Source of the DNA: Acidimicrobiaceae bacterium
Lineage (GTDB): Bacteria > Actinomycetota > Acidimicrobiia > Acidimicrobiales > Ilumatobacteraceae
DNA: 64,000 nucleotides
Reading direction: 5' to 3'
NCBI GenBank assembly: GCA_947446815.1
Contig: CANFGT010000007.1
Coordinates: forward strand, 1-64,000
Part shown: positions 45,760 through 53,806 of the stretch, piece after piece
How positions within the stretch are numbered: the first letter of the stretch is position 1
Layout of the letters: every line of letters starts with the position of its first letter
Program-made: the position numbers and the translations under genes
The notes under the pieces: model-generated
What the model saw: the letters and a program-made list of their open reading frames with translations, nothing else
Database searches by the model: none
Told to the model about the DNA's origin: nothing

Positions 45760-46173
45760 TCAGAGGCGCATTCCATAGCCGTAGCCATGGTTGTTTGTTC
45801 GGGTATGGCTATCGCCTTCTGGGTCAGGTGCGCCGACCTTGCCCAGAATGATGACGCCAGTAGGACAACGATCGACGCAGAGTGCACAACGAGTACACAC
45901 GTCGTCATCGATGATGAAGATCACATTGTCGGACGGATCCGCGCCAGGCATATCGACTGCTTCTGCTTCGGCAACTGCTTCAGGAGTCACCATGTGAATG
46001 CACTTCCATGGGCAGATGTCAACGCATCCTTCGCACATGATGCATTCGCTTTGATCAATATGGATGAATTGCTTTGGCTTAACAGCCCTGCCCAAATAGT
46101 CGGCATCGACCTCGACGAGTTGATACTCAGTCGACCACTCCGGCATGGGTGGGTTGGCGTCGGTGCGCGTCAT
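45760..46173 (-). CDS. 2[4Fe-4S] ferredoxin of the bc cluster
   Basis: 137 residues, no membrane helix. Two complete motifs: Cys44, 47, 50, 54 (CIMCEGCVDICP) and Cys93, 96, 99, 103 (CTRCALCVDRCP), separated by an unusually long acidic linker of about 38 residues. The N-terminal 40 residues and the C-terminus are extensions beyond a normal ferredoxin. The gene stands between a membrane protein and cytochrome b within the operon, so it is probably a subunit or direct partner of the bc complex, a possible entry for low-potential electrons. That role is inference. Confidence 0.9.
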   Translation of the reverse strand: MTRTDANPPMPEWSTEYQLVEVDADYLGRAVKPKQFIHIDQSECIMCEGCVDICPWKCIHMVTPEAVAEAEAVDMPGADPSDNVIFIIDDDVCTRCALCVDRCPTGVIILGKVGAPDPEGDSHTRTNNHGYGYGMRL

Positions 46174-46179
46174 TAGAAA

Positions 46180-46656
46180 TCAGCCCTTCCGGACCAATGG
46201 ACGGCCGTAGGACGACGTCTCGACTTCTTTGCCGACCTTTTCGCCGCGCTTCTGCCATACAGCGAAGAGGAAAATCATGAGACCAATGAAATAGACATGC
46301 AAGCCAACAACCAAAATGTCGCGTAATGCTTCATAGCTAACGGTGAAAGGGAAACTTCCGCCGTTCGCCTTTGCCTTCAGAATGCCAAAAGGACCTGTGA
46401 GCAATTTGTCTTTACGCCAACCCAGGTTCTTGTCCATGTGGTCGATGAACTGGTGAGGCACGACGCCAAACGCAAGGAACATGCAGAAAAACACGTACAC
46501 AGCGCCCACCATTGCTTCACCCCATGTTGTTGGAGTACCAACAGGGCGACGCTTTCCGAATGGGATTACAGCTAACGCCATTGCTGTCGTAAACAGCAAT
46601 GAAAACAAAAAACCCTGATTCATTCCGGGCCACTTGAGGATGTCAATTGCGAGCAT
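46180..46656 (-). CDS. Uncharacterised membrane protein, first gene of the bc-nuo2 operon
   Basis: Not recognised. 158 residues with three hydrophobic helices: about 14-32, 47-66 (AMVGAVYVFFCMFLAFGVV) and 112-131 (ILVVGLHVYFIGLMIFLFAV). Loops contain PHQFIDHMDKNLGW. His residues in the second loop and third helix could bind a cofactor, but no known motif is complete. The start ATG46656 is set by GGAGAAG upstream. It is six bases before the ferredoxin gene, so it may be the membrane anchor of that ferredoxin. Confidence 0.78.
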   Translation of the reverse strand: MLAIDILKWPGMNQGFLFSLLFTTAMALAVIPFGKRRPVGTPTTWGEAMVGAVYVFFCMFLAFGVVPHQFIDHMDKNLGWRKDKLLTGPFGILKAKANGGSFPFTVSYEALRDILVVGLHVYFIGLMIFLFAVWQKRGEKVGKEVETSSYGRPLVRKG

Positions 46657-47048
46657 GGACTCTTCTTCTTCTCCGGTCCTGGTGACGGTTTGGTCCTGGG
46701 GCAGGTGCCTAAGCACTTAGAACACTAGTCACGGGGCAGGGGGTAACACCCATTTCCTTGCGAACAACTTTGGTCACTTCATTTCGACCCCGGCAGCCGA
46801 GGATGGTTGTGCTTTTGTGCGGAAACATTGTGCTTTTGTGCGTTTTCAAGCCCGTGGGAGCGATGGTCTCGGGCAGGGCCATCGTCACCTGAACCCAATC
46901 GGACCCCCAGAAATCTTTTCTCCCCTACCCCCTCGGATAATTGCGATGACGGGTGTGGATTTGTCTATCGTGGAGAGGTCAGGCGCCATAAAGAGGTGAG
47001 CAATCCGCTCACTCAGGCTCTGAACAGGTCTTCCGAGAGGTAAGTGCA
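46657..47048. promoter_or_regulatory. Divergent intergenic region between bc-nuo2 operon and cytochrome c gene
   Basis: The longest gene-free stretch (392 bases). Toward the cytochrome c gene there is TTGCGA (46941-46946) and TATCGT (46966-46971), a possible sigma-70-type promoter with a 19-base spacer and a leader of about 70 bases. Toward the bc operon a TAGTGT hexamer on minus near 46727 is a weaker candidate. The middle holds the tandem TTGTGC repeats listed separately. Both flanking genes have ribosome sites, so they are not leaderless. Confidence 0.45.
46808..46843. repeat. Direct repeat of TTGTGCTTTTGTGCG, four TTGTGC half-sites
   Basis: Two perfect 15-base copies (46808-46822 and 46829-46843) start 21 bases apart, two helical turns. 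Each contains TTGTGC twice, 8 bases apart. The position in the divergent promoter region suggests binding of a regulator that controls respiration genes; TTGTG is also the half-site of Rex-type operators, but the orientation here is direct and not inverted. Confidence 0.7.
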
Positions 47049-47861
47049 GTGACCGAGATCCCCGAGCACCTTCTGAATCGTTCCAAGGCACGCCGTGCGG
47101 CTGCTTCTGGCGAATCGACTGGCGACGCCACTCCGGCCGTCGCTGCGGCAGCGACTCCTGCTGCGGCTGCGCCTGCCAAAGCGGCACCCCAGCCAAAGGC
47201 CATTATTCCTGATCCCCCGTATGTTGCAGCAGCGAAAAAGCGCGGACGCATCCCATTCTGGGCCATGGCTGGCTTGGCTTTGCTCCCATTGTGGGGCTTC
47301 ATGTACATGATGGCCATGGAACCAGCAGTCAAGGTTGTTGAAGGCCCTACGACTGCTGGCGCCGCAGTCTTTTCTGGCTGTGCGGGTTGTCATGGTGCCG
47401 ATGGTGCAGGTGGTGCTGGCCAGGTTTTGTACCAGGGCAACGTCCTGAAGACCTTCCCTCACATCGAGGACATGTTGAACTTCGTATATAACGGCAGTCA
47501 GCGTTTCGTTGCTGCAGGTTTAGCCGTGTACGGCGACCCCAACCGTGAGGGTGGCCCACACAAACCACTTGGTTACAACGGCAACCCCATGCCAATGCAG
47601 GGCGAGAAGGCAGGCGGCGGATTAACCGAAGCACAAATTCTTGCTGCGGTCTGTCACATTCGTTATGACCTCTCTGGTGCAGATCCAAAGAGCGAGCAGT
47701 GGGGCACCGAGTACACCGCATGGTGCTCACCCGACTCTGAGATATACAAGGCCCTTGAAGCCGGAAGCACCAGCTTCGACACCATTGCAAAGGACTTTGC
47801 TGCAAGCCCAGCCAAGCCAATTGCAATTGGCACAGCGCCTCGCCCTGGCACTACCAAGTAA
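47049..47861 (+). CDS. Membrane-anchored monoheme cytochrome c
   Basis: 270 residues from GTG47049 (AGAGG ribosome site). A cytoplasmic N-terminus begins MTEIPEHLLNRSKARR, almost the same as the start of the PetD-like subunit, followed by an Ala/Pro linker, one membrane helix (about 69-88) and a c-type heme domain with CAGCH at 111-115. Possible axial Met residues lie in GNPMPMQG. Two further Cys (in AAVCHIRYD and TAWCSPD) could form a disulfide. Transcribed divergently from the bc operon; probably shuttles electrons between the bc complex and an oxidase not in this window. Confidence 0.88.
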   Translation: MTEIPEHLLNRSKARRAAASGESTGDATPAVAAAATPAAAAPAKAAPQPKAIIPDPPYVAAAKKRGRIPFWAMAGLALLPLWGFMYMMAMEPAVKVVEGPTTAGAAVFSGCAGCHGADGAGGAGQVLYQGNVLKTFPHIEDMLNFVYNGSQRFVAAGLAVYGDPNREGGPHKPLGYNGNPMPMQGEKAGGGLTEAQILAAVCHIRYDLSGADPKSEQWGTEYTAWCSPDSEIYKALEAGSTSFDTIAKDFAASPAKPIAIGTAPRPGTTK

Positions 47862-47906
47862 TTAGTCGCGCACTCTGCGCGCAGTACCAACGAATTTATA
47901 CAACGT

Positions 47907-48515
47907 CTATTTGCACGTCACGGAGACAATGTTGTCCGTTATGAGATTCATCGTTGATGTACTAAGTGCATCAGGGAATCGCGTAATGAAATCACGAAGC
48001 GATGTTGTGTCGGTGTTTTCACACACACGTTTCACTGGTGTTGCAAGTTTTACAATCCAACCGTTTTTTAAAATACCTTGATCACCATTGGCCTGCATAT
48101 CGACAAGGCCAGGCAACGTCAATGTTTGCATGCCAGAAACTTTGTCTGCTGGTACTAACGCAAACCACACGACAGCATCGCCCAACATATCTGCAAGCAA
48201 CACACAAGCATTAGGCGTTGTGAAGTCAGCGCATTTGGAAACGCTCTTGTAATTGTCAACAAGTGTTCCTTCAGGAATCGTGAGAGTTCGCAAGTCATCA
48301 AGTGCGAGGCGCAATACGCCTGCGCTCGTTACTCCGTCTTGTTTCCAATTCTGATCTGCACTCACGGTGTTCACGCTCGCAACGAGATCAACGTTGTGTC
48401 GAACATCAGAAGCAACAACCGCAGAGCTGTTATTGCTCAATGACGAATAAATTCCGTTTCCTATAAATATGACAGCAACAACTGCGCCAATTATTAACGG
48501 AAGGCGACGATTCAA
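47907..48515 (-). CDS. Hypothetical exported or membrane-anchored protein, coupled to hemL
   Basis: Not recognised. 202 residues with an N-terminal hydrophobic segment (about 6-25, LPLIIGAVVAVIFIGNGIY) and a soluble domain with no motif I know. Four Cys (in SKCADF, NACVLL, KRVCEN and VTCK) could form two disulfides outside the cell. Its start overlaps the hemL stop (ATGA), so it is translated with the heme operon. It is convergent with the cytochrome c gene, 45 bases away. A role in heme or cytochrome biogenesis is possible but unsupported. Confidence 0.75.
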   Translation of the reverse strand: MNRRLPLIIGAVVAVIFIGNGIYSSLSNNSSAVVASDVRHNVDLVASVNTVSADQNWKQDGVTSAGVLRLALDDLRTLTIPEGTLVDNYKSVSKCADFTTPNACVLLADMLGDAVVWFALVPADKVSGMQTLTLPGLVDMQANGDQGILKNGWIVKLATPVKRVCENTDTTSLRDFITRFPDALSTSTMNLITDNIVSVTCK

Positions 48516-49861
48516 CGTGCAAGACCCTTGAGTGCCGCTGCCACTCGATCAGCAAGTTCATTCATGACGCTGTCGGTATGTGCGAGTCCGACAAACAATG
48601 CTTCATACGCACCGGGTGCCAGTGCAACACCGCCGCTCAACACTGCATGGAAGAACTGTGCATACAACTTCTCGTCAGTTGTCTTTGCTTCATCAAAGTT
48701 TGTTGGCGCATCAGCGAGTGCATCACCAAAGTGCATTCCAACCAAAGTGCCAACAACTGGAAACTGTGCACGGATGCCAACAGCAGAACATGCATCACGC
48801 AACATCGCAGACAATGCACGAGCACGCGCCAACAATTCCATATACACGTCGGCATTTAATTCATTTAATGCTGCAAGGCCAGCAGCTGTTGCCAATGGAT
48901 TACCCGCAAGTGTGCCTGCATGGAACACGCTTCCAAGTGGAGTGAGATTTTCCATGATGTCGCGGCGACCACCGACTGCACCAATAGGTAAACCACCACC
49001 AATGACTTTGCCGAAACAAGTGAGGTCTGGTCGAACATCAAACTTTGCTTGTGCTCCACCTGTACCTAAACGAAAACCTGTGATGACTTCATCAAATACA
49101 AGCAGTGCGCCGACGCGGTCGCACTCAGCACGCAGACCTTCAAGGAAGCCTTTTGCTGGGGCAACGACGCCCATGTTTGCTGCAACTGGCTCAACAAATA
49201 CGGCCGCAACATCATCATCAAGCTTCGGAACAATGTTGTACGGAACTACCCAGGTATTTGCAACAGCTTCTTCTGGAACACCAGCGGTACCAGGAAGACC
49301 AAGAGTTGCAAGTCCGCTTCCACCTGCTGCCAACAACGCATCGGTTGCGCCATGGAAGTTTCCATTAAATGTCACGATGCGCTTGCGACCCGTTGCACCA
49401 CGTGCCAATCGCACAGCGGTGCTCGTTGCTTCAGTGCCACTATTCATGAAGCGCACTCGTTCGCATGATGGAACACGTTCGCCAATTGCTTCAGCCAATT
49501 TCATTTCTCGCGGAGTCGGCGCACCATATGAGGTTCCATCGCCGGCTGCAGAACGAATTGCTTCAGTCACCTTTGGATGTGCGTGACCGAGAATGATTGC
49601 GCCGTAACTCTGCACGAGATCAATGAGGTCATTGCCTTCAACGTCCCAGACGCGTGCACCTTCGGCACGCGACACGATGTATGGGTTTCCTCCCACAGAT
49701 TTGAATGCGCGAATGGAAGAGTTCACGCCACCAGGAATTGCCTGTGCTGAACGCTGAAAGACTTCATCGTTTGACGGCATGCCTGCGCCCTTGCACACAG
49801 TTGCAACGCAACCAGCTGCAACACAACGTGTGGGATCACAAAAGGGAATGGTGCCCGACAT
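48512..49861 (-). CDS. hemL: Glutamate-1-semialdehyde 2,1-aminomutase
   Basis: PLP enzyme of the C5 heme route: glutamate-1-semialdehyde to 5-aminolevulinate. 449 residues from ATG49861, or 422 from the internal ATG49780 where similarity starts. The PLP lysine is in TCFGKVIGGGLPIGAVGG, with RFMNSGTEAT and FDEVITGFR. The upstream ATG has the much better ribosome site (AGGAG, 5 bases) and lies 8 bases after hemB, so a 27-residue N-terminal extension with Cys8, 13, 18 and 23 is probably made. It is the last hem gene of the rex operon. Confidence 0.94.
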   Translation of the reverse strand: MSGTIPFCDPTRCVAAGCVATVCKGAGMPSNDEVFQRSAQAIPGGVNSSIRAFKSVGGNPYIVSRAEGARVWDVEGNDLIDLVQSYGAIILGHAHPKVTEAIRSAAGDGTSYGAPTPREMKLAEAIGERVPSCERVRFMNSGTEATSTAVRLARGATGRKRIVTFNGNFHGATDALLAAGGSGLATLGLPGTAGVPEEAVANTWVVPYNIVPKLDDDVAAVFVEPVAANMGVVAPAKGFLEGLRAECDRVGALLVFDEVITGFRLGTGGAQAKFDVRPDLTCFGKVIGGGLPIGAVGGRRDIMENLTPLGSVFHAGTLAGNPLATAAGLAALNELNADVYMELLARARALSAMLRDACSAVGIRAQFPVVGTLVGMHFGDALADAPTNFDEAKTTDEKLYAQFFHAVLSGGVALAPGAYEALFVGLAHTDSVMNELADRVAAALKGLAR

Positions 49862-49869
49862 AGGAACTC

Positions 49870-50853
49870 CTATTTAGCGACGTACTCTGCGAACCAACGC
49901 GTGAGATACGTGAGAATGATGTCAGCGCCTGCGCGCTTGATTGACGTGAGATGTTCAAGTGCAACTGCATCATGATCAATCCAGCCACGTTCTGCTGCAG
50001 CTTTAATCATGCTGTATTCACCGCTCACGTGATACGCAGCAACTGGTGTATCAACCGATGCGCGCACTTGACCAATGACATCAAGGTACGACAACGCTGG
50101 CTTCACCATCACAATGTCTGCACCTTGTTCAATGTCTTCAAAAACCTCGCGCATTGATTCGCGAGCATTGCGCCAATCTTGTTGGTATCCCTTGCGATGA
50201 CCACCGCCAGCAATTTGCACATCAACTGCATCGCGGAATGGTCCGTACAACGCCGACGCATACTTTGCCGAATACGCCATGATCGCAATGTTCTGAAAAC
50301 CTGCATCATCAAGTGCTGCGCGAATCGCACCAACTTGACCGTCCATCATTCCGCTTGGCGCAACAACATGCGCTCCCGCCGTGGCCTGAGCAATCGCTGC
50401 CTTGCAATAGATCTCGATGGTTGCGTCGTTATCCACATCGCCATTTGCACCAACGATGCCGCAATGCCCGTGCGAGGTGTACTCATCAACACATAGGTCG
50501 GCCATAATCACCATGTCGTCACCGACGGCATCACGTAATGCACGAAGAGCCACTTGAGCAATGCCCTTCGGATCAAAAGCTCCTGAACCAATGTCGTCCT
50601 TTGTGGCAGGAACGCCAAACAAAATGACTGCTTTGACACCAAGGTCACGAAGTGCGACAACTTCTTCCACTAACGAAGCCACAGTGTGCTGCACGACTCC
50701 CGGCAACGACAGAATCGGCTGGGGCTCGGTAATGCCCTCGCGCACGAACAATGGAGCAACGAGGTCCGAGACGTGAAGTCTGGTCTCAGCGACCAACTCA
50801 CGCATGGCCTGGGAGGTGCGAAGCCGACGGGGGCGTGAAACGGGGAAGGTCAC
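49870..50853 (-). CDS. hemB: Delta-aminolevulinic acid dehydratase (porphobilinogen synthase)
   Basis: Condenses two 5-aminolevulinate to porphobilinogen. 327 residues. The metal site is DLCVDEYTSHGHCG (zinc-type Cys/His), the catalytic lysines are in MAYSAKYASALYGPFRDA and VMVKPALSYLD, and YHVSGEYSM closes the site. It starts 57 bases after hemD and ends 8 bases before hemL. Confidence 0.96.
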   Translation of the reverse strand: MTFPVSRPRRLRTSQAMRELVAETRLHVSDLVAPLFVREGITEPQPILSLPGVVQHTVASLVEEVVALRDLGVKAVILFGVPATKDDIGSGAFDPKGIAQVALRALRDAVGDDMVIMADLCVDEYTSHGHCGIVGANGDVDNDATIEIYCKAAIAQATAGAHVVAPSGMMDGQVGAIRAALDDAGFQNIAIMAYSAKYASALYGPFRDAVDVQIAGGGHRKGYQQDWRNARESMREVFEDIEQGADIVMVKPALSYLDVIGQVRASVDTPVAAYHVSGEYSMIKAAAERGWIDHDAVALEHLTSIKRAGADIILTYLTRWFAEYVAK

Positions 50854-50910
50854 GCCCCGATGCTATTGGCAAGCACGCCCTGCCCGACCTGCGGGGACGA
50901 CTCGGGCTTC

Positions 50911-51651
50911 CTATTCAGCGTCAAGAACGCGTTCGGCGGTCTCAATTAGCGACTCAAGGCTCTGATCTTCGGCCACGGCGGAGAGGTCAATGCCTAGGGC
51001 GTCCGCGACTTTTGCCGTCGAAGGGCCAATGGCCACCACGACAGGAGGCGTCGACGTCCCGAATGCTTCAAACCAGGCGGTGACTGCGCTTCCGGATGCC
51101 AACAACAAGACGTCGGCGGCAAGGGCAGGTTCCATGATCTCTGGAGTGGGACGCAACTGCACCGTTCGGTACGCCACCACTTTGGTGATGGTCCAACCCT
51201 TTGCAGCGATGGCATCAGTCAACGTCTCGTCTGCCATGTTGCCTTGCACCACGAGAACGGTTCCCGCACCCGCTGGGAATTCTTCAGCGAGCACCTCGGC
51301 GCGCGCTGGATTCGCAATCAATGCGACAGCTGTATCAAGCGACCGCGCGGTGGCTTCGCCTACCGCTGCAATGAGAGGAAATCGTGGAGCATCACCTGCA
51401 GCTTCTGCAGCGGAAATAAATGGCGCAACACGATCGGCACCATTCGGCGATGTCACCACAATCCAATCAAATTTGTGAAAACGGTGAAGTACTTCATCAC
51501 GCTCGCGACCCTCATCGTCTGGCTCTGCAATTGCAATCAGCGGAACTTCAACAACATCAGCGCCACGGGCTTCTAACAAACGACGCAGTGATTCGTTCTG
51601 AGTAATCGCACGTGTAATGACGACGGATTTACCATCGAGGGACGACGACAT
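50911..51651 (-). CDS. hemD: Uroporphyrinogen-III synthase
   Basis: Cyclises hydroxymethylbilane to uroporphyrinogen III. 246 residues from ATG51651, two bases after the hemC stop. The fold is poorly conserved in sequence, but VVITRA, the middle FDWIVVTSPNGADRV, AAVGEATA and the late LLASGSAVTAWFEAF are typical. Context between hemC and hemB makes the assignment firm. Confidence 0.93.
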   Translation of the reverse strand: MSSSLDGKSVVITRAITQNESLRRLLEARGADVVEVPLIAIAEPDDEGRERDEVLHRFHKFDWIVVTSPNGADRVAPFISAAEAAGDAPRFPLIAAVGEATARSLDTAVALIANPARAEVLAEEFPAGAGTVLVVQGNMADETLTDAIAAKGWTITKVVAYRTVQLRPTPEIMEPALAADVLLLASGSAVTAWFEAFGTSTPPVVVAIGPSTAKVADALGIDLSAVAEDQSLESLIETAERVLDAE

Positions 51652-51653
51652 GA

Positions 51654-52532
51654 TTACGCCTCGCCCTGCAATCTGTTTCGACACTCGACAGCCATTGCAA
51701 TACCAACAACGATGTGGTCATCAGAATCACCAATTTCGCCTTCTAATTGCACTGAATCGCTGATGTCATCGGATGCCATGAATGCACGGAATACGCCATC
51801 CGATGAAAGATGCGCACCCACAGGAAGTGAACATCCGGCACCAAGCTCGGCAAGGAACGCACGTTCTGCCTCAACAGCGCGACGACTTGCTGCATGATCG
51901 ATGCCGGCGAGAACATGCGCTGTTGTTTCATCATCAACACGACATTCCACTGCAACGGAACCCTGGCCAACCATTGGCACCGCAACATCAAGTGGCAACA
52001 CTTCAGCGATGCGATCAGTGATACCAAGAATTTCCATTGCCGCTACCGCCATCACGATTGCGCCACCATCGGGAATCTTCGACAAGCGTGTCTGAATATT
52101 TCCACGCAAGTCAACAAACTGAAGATCAGGACGCAGCCGAGAGATTTGTGCACGACGGCGCACCGAACCAGTGGCGATTGTCGCGCCCTGCGCAAGGTCC
52201 TTGAGCGTGCATCCAACAAGGGCATCGTGTGCAGAACGCCGTTCACCGATTGCAGCAATGACTAAGCCCTCCGCCTGCTGTGAAGGAAGATCCTTTGCAG
52301 AGTGCACCGCGATATCTGCTCGGCCTTCGAGGACTGCTCGCTGGACTTCCTTCACGAAGACTCCCTGGCCACCCATCTGATGCAATGGCGTGGTGGCATT
52401 GAGATCACCTTGCGTATCAACGTAGACATATTCAACGGTGTCGGAGGAAGACTTCTCAATGAGCCCACCCACGTATTCCGCCTGAGTACGAGCTTGCAGG
52501 CTGGAGCGAGTTGCGATGCGGAGAACAGTCAT
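51654..52532 (-). CDS. hemC: Porphobilinogen deaminase (hydroxymethylbilane synthase)
   Basis: Polymerises four porphobilinogen on its dipyrromethane cofactor. 292 residues. IATRSSLQARTQAEYV, HSAKDLPS, GSVRRRAQISRLRPDL and LRGNIQTRLSK are conserved, and the cofactor Cys is in GAGCSLPVGAH. It lies 8 bases after hemA. Confidence 0.96.
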   Translation of the reverse strand: MTVLRIATRSSLQARTQAEYVGGLIEKSSSDTVEYVYVDTQGDLNATTPLHQMGGQGVFVKEVQRAVLEGRADIAVHSAKDLPSQQAEGLVIAAIGERRSAHDALVGCTLKDLAQGATIATGSVRRRAQISRLRPDLQFVDLRGNIQTRLSKIPDGGAIVMAVAAMEILGITDRIAEVLPLDVAVPMVGQGSVAVECRVDDETTAHVLAGIDHAASRRAVEAERAFLAELGAGCSLPVGAHLSSDGVFRAFMASDDISDSVQLEGEIGDSDDHIVVGIAMAVECRNRLQGEA

Positions 52533-52540
52533 AGAGATGG

Positions 52541-53800
52541 TTATTCGAGATTAAACAAATCTCGGACCGCAGCAGACAAACGCTCGCCCTGCGGTGTTCC
52601 GGCAGCTTCACGTAAGCGCACAGAAGGGGTATGCAACAACTTTGCAACGATGCCGCGAGTGATGGATTCCACTGCTTCGCGCTGTTCGTCCGTCAGATCG
52701 CCAAGGCGAGTACCGAGACGGTCAAGTTCAGCGGCGCGCATGCCTTCAACGACCTCACGCAATTGGGCCACCAACGGGGCTGCTTGCCGCTGTGTTTGCT
52801 CTTGCGCGAAACGCTCGACTTCAGCTTCGATGATGGTGCGCACCTGATCGACTTCGGCTGCTCGTTGTTCAAGACCACGCTGGGCCCATTCGCTGAGATG
52901 ATCAAGGTCGCGCAATGTGACGCCATGGAGATCTGAAACTTTGTCGTCTACATCGCGGGGCAATGCAATATCAACAATAAGCAACGGCGAGTCAATTCCT
53001 ACTCGTGCGCGGTGCAACATGGCCTGATCAATCACGATGTTTCCTGCGCCAGTGCAAGCGACAACAACGTCTGCGCCGGATAGTTCTGTTTCCAAATTCT
53101 CAAACTTAGAAACGCGTGCTCCAACTTTTTCTGCGAGTGCTTCACCACGAGATTCTGTGCGGTTAATCACAGTCACATGTTCTGCACCTTCGCGTGCAAG
53201 TGCTGTCGCGACGCCTTCGCCCATCTCGCCTGCACCCACAACAAGTACATGCTTGCCAGTGAGCGAACCAATGATGTCCTCTGCCATTTCCACTGCGGCA
53301 TGAGAGACAGATGCGGTTGAACGGCTGATGGCAGTTTCTGTGCGTGCTCGCTTGCCCACTTCGAGGGCATAACGGAACAACAAATTCAGGGTATTTCGCG
53401 ATGCGCCTTCGGCCATTGCAACTTCCCATGCGTTACGCACTTGACCAATGATTTCACTCTCACCAAGTACGGCGGAGTCGAGACCAGATGCAACTTCAAA
53501 CAAATGCTTGATGGCTTCTTCGTCCCACTGGCTATACAAGTGTGGCGTTACCTCATCAGCGTCAAAGCCACTGGTTTCACACAAGAAATTCTGAATCTCG
53601 TCGTATGCGCCATGGAAGCGTTCCACAACTGCGTACACCTCAGTGCGGTTGCACGTTGAGAGAACAACTGCTTCACGAATGTCTGCACGATTTGAAAGAG
53701 TGCGAAGTGCAGCCGGCATCGTTGCTTCTGAAATCATCACCTTTTCAAGAAAGGCCACAGGCCCTGTGCGGTGATTGACGCCAATAACAACGATGGACAT
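52541..53800 (-). CDS. hemA: Glutamyl-tRNA reductase
   Basis: First committed step of C5 heme synthesis: glutamyl-tRNA(Glu) to glutamate-1-semialdehyde with NADPH. 419 residues. The active-site Cys is in VVLSTCNRTEVYAV, the substrate-binding GVNHRT starts the protein, and VVGAGEMGEGVATAL is the NADPH fold. The C-terminal dimerisation helix is present. It follows rex by six bases, the order known from other actinobacteria, where Rex regulates these genes. Confidence 0.96.
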   Translation of the reverse strand: MSIVVIGVNHRTGPVAFLEKVMISEATMPAALRTLSNRADIREAVVLSTCNRTEVYAVVERFHGAYDEIQNFLCETSGFDADEVTPHLYSQWDEEAIKHLFEVASGLDSAVLGESEIIGQVRNAWEVAMAEGASRNTLNLLFRYALEVGKRARTETAISRSTASVSHAAVEMAEDIIGSLTGKHVLVVGAGEMGEGVATALAREGAEHVTVINRTESRGEALAEKVGARVSKFENLETELSGADVVVACTGAGNIVIDQAMLHRARVGIDSPLLIVDIALPRDVDDKVSDLHGVTLRDLDHLSEWAQRGLEQRAAEVDQVRTIIEAEVERFAQEQTQRQAAPLVAQLREVVEGMRAAELDRLGTRLGDLTDEQREAVESITRGIVAKLLHTPSVRLREAAGTPQGERLSAAVRDLFNLE

Positions 53801-53806
53801 GACGAC

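Noticed and set aside
47867-47881. CGCGC-loop-GCGCG hairpin between the cytochrome c and 47907 genes
   Set aside because: Only five base pairs and no U-run on either strand; too weak to call a terminator.
48528-49586. Long open frame of 352 codons on plus, opposite hemL
   Set aside because: It is the antisense of a certain gene, its composition is Ala/Ser/Pro/Thr-rich without domain pattern, and it has no promoter or ribosome site. A by-product of hemL codon use.
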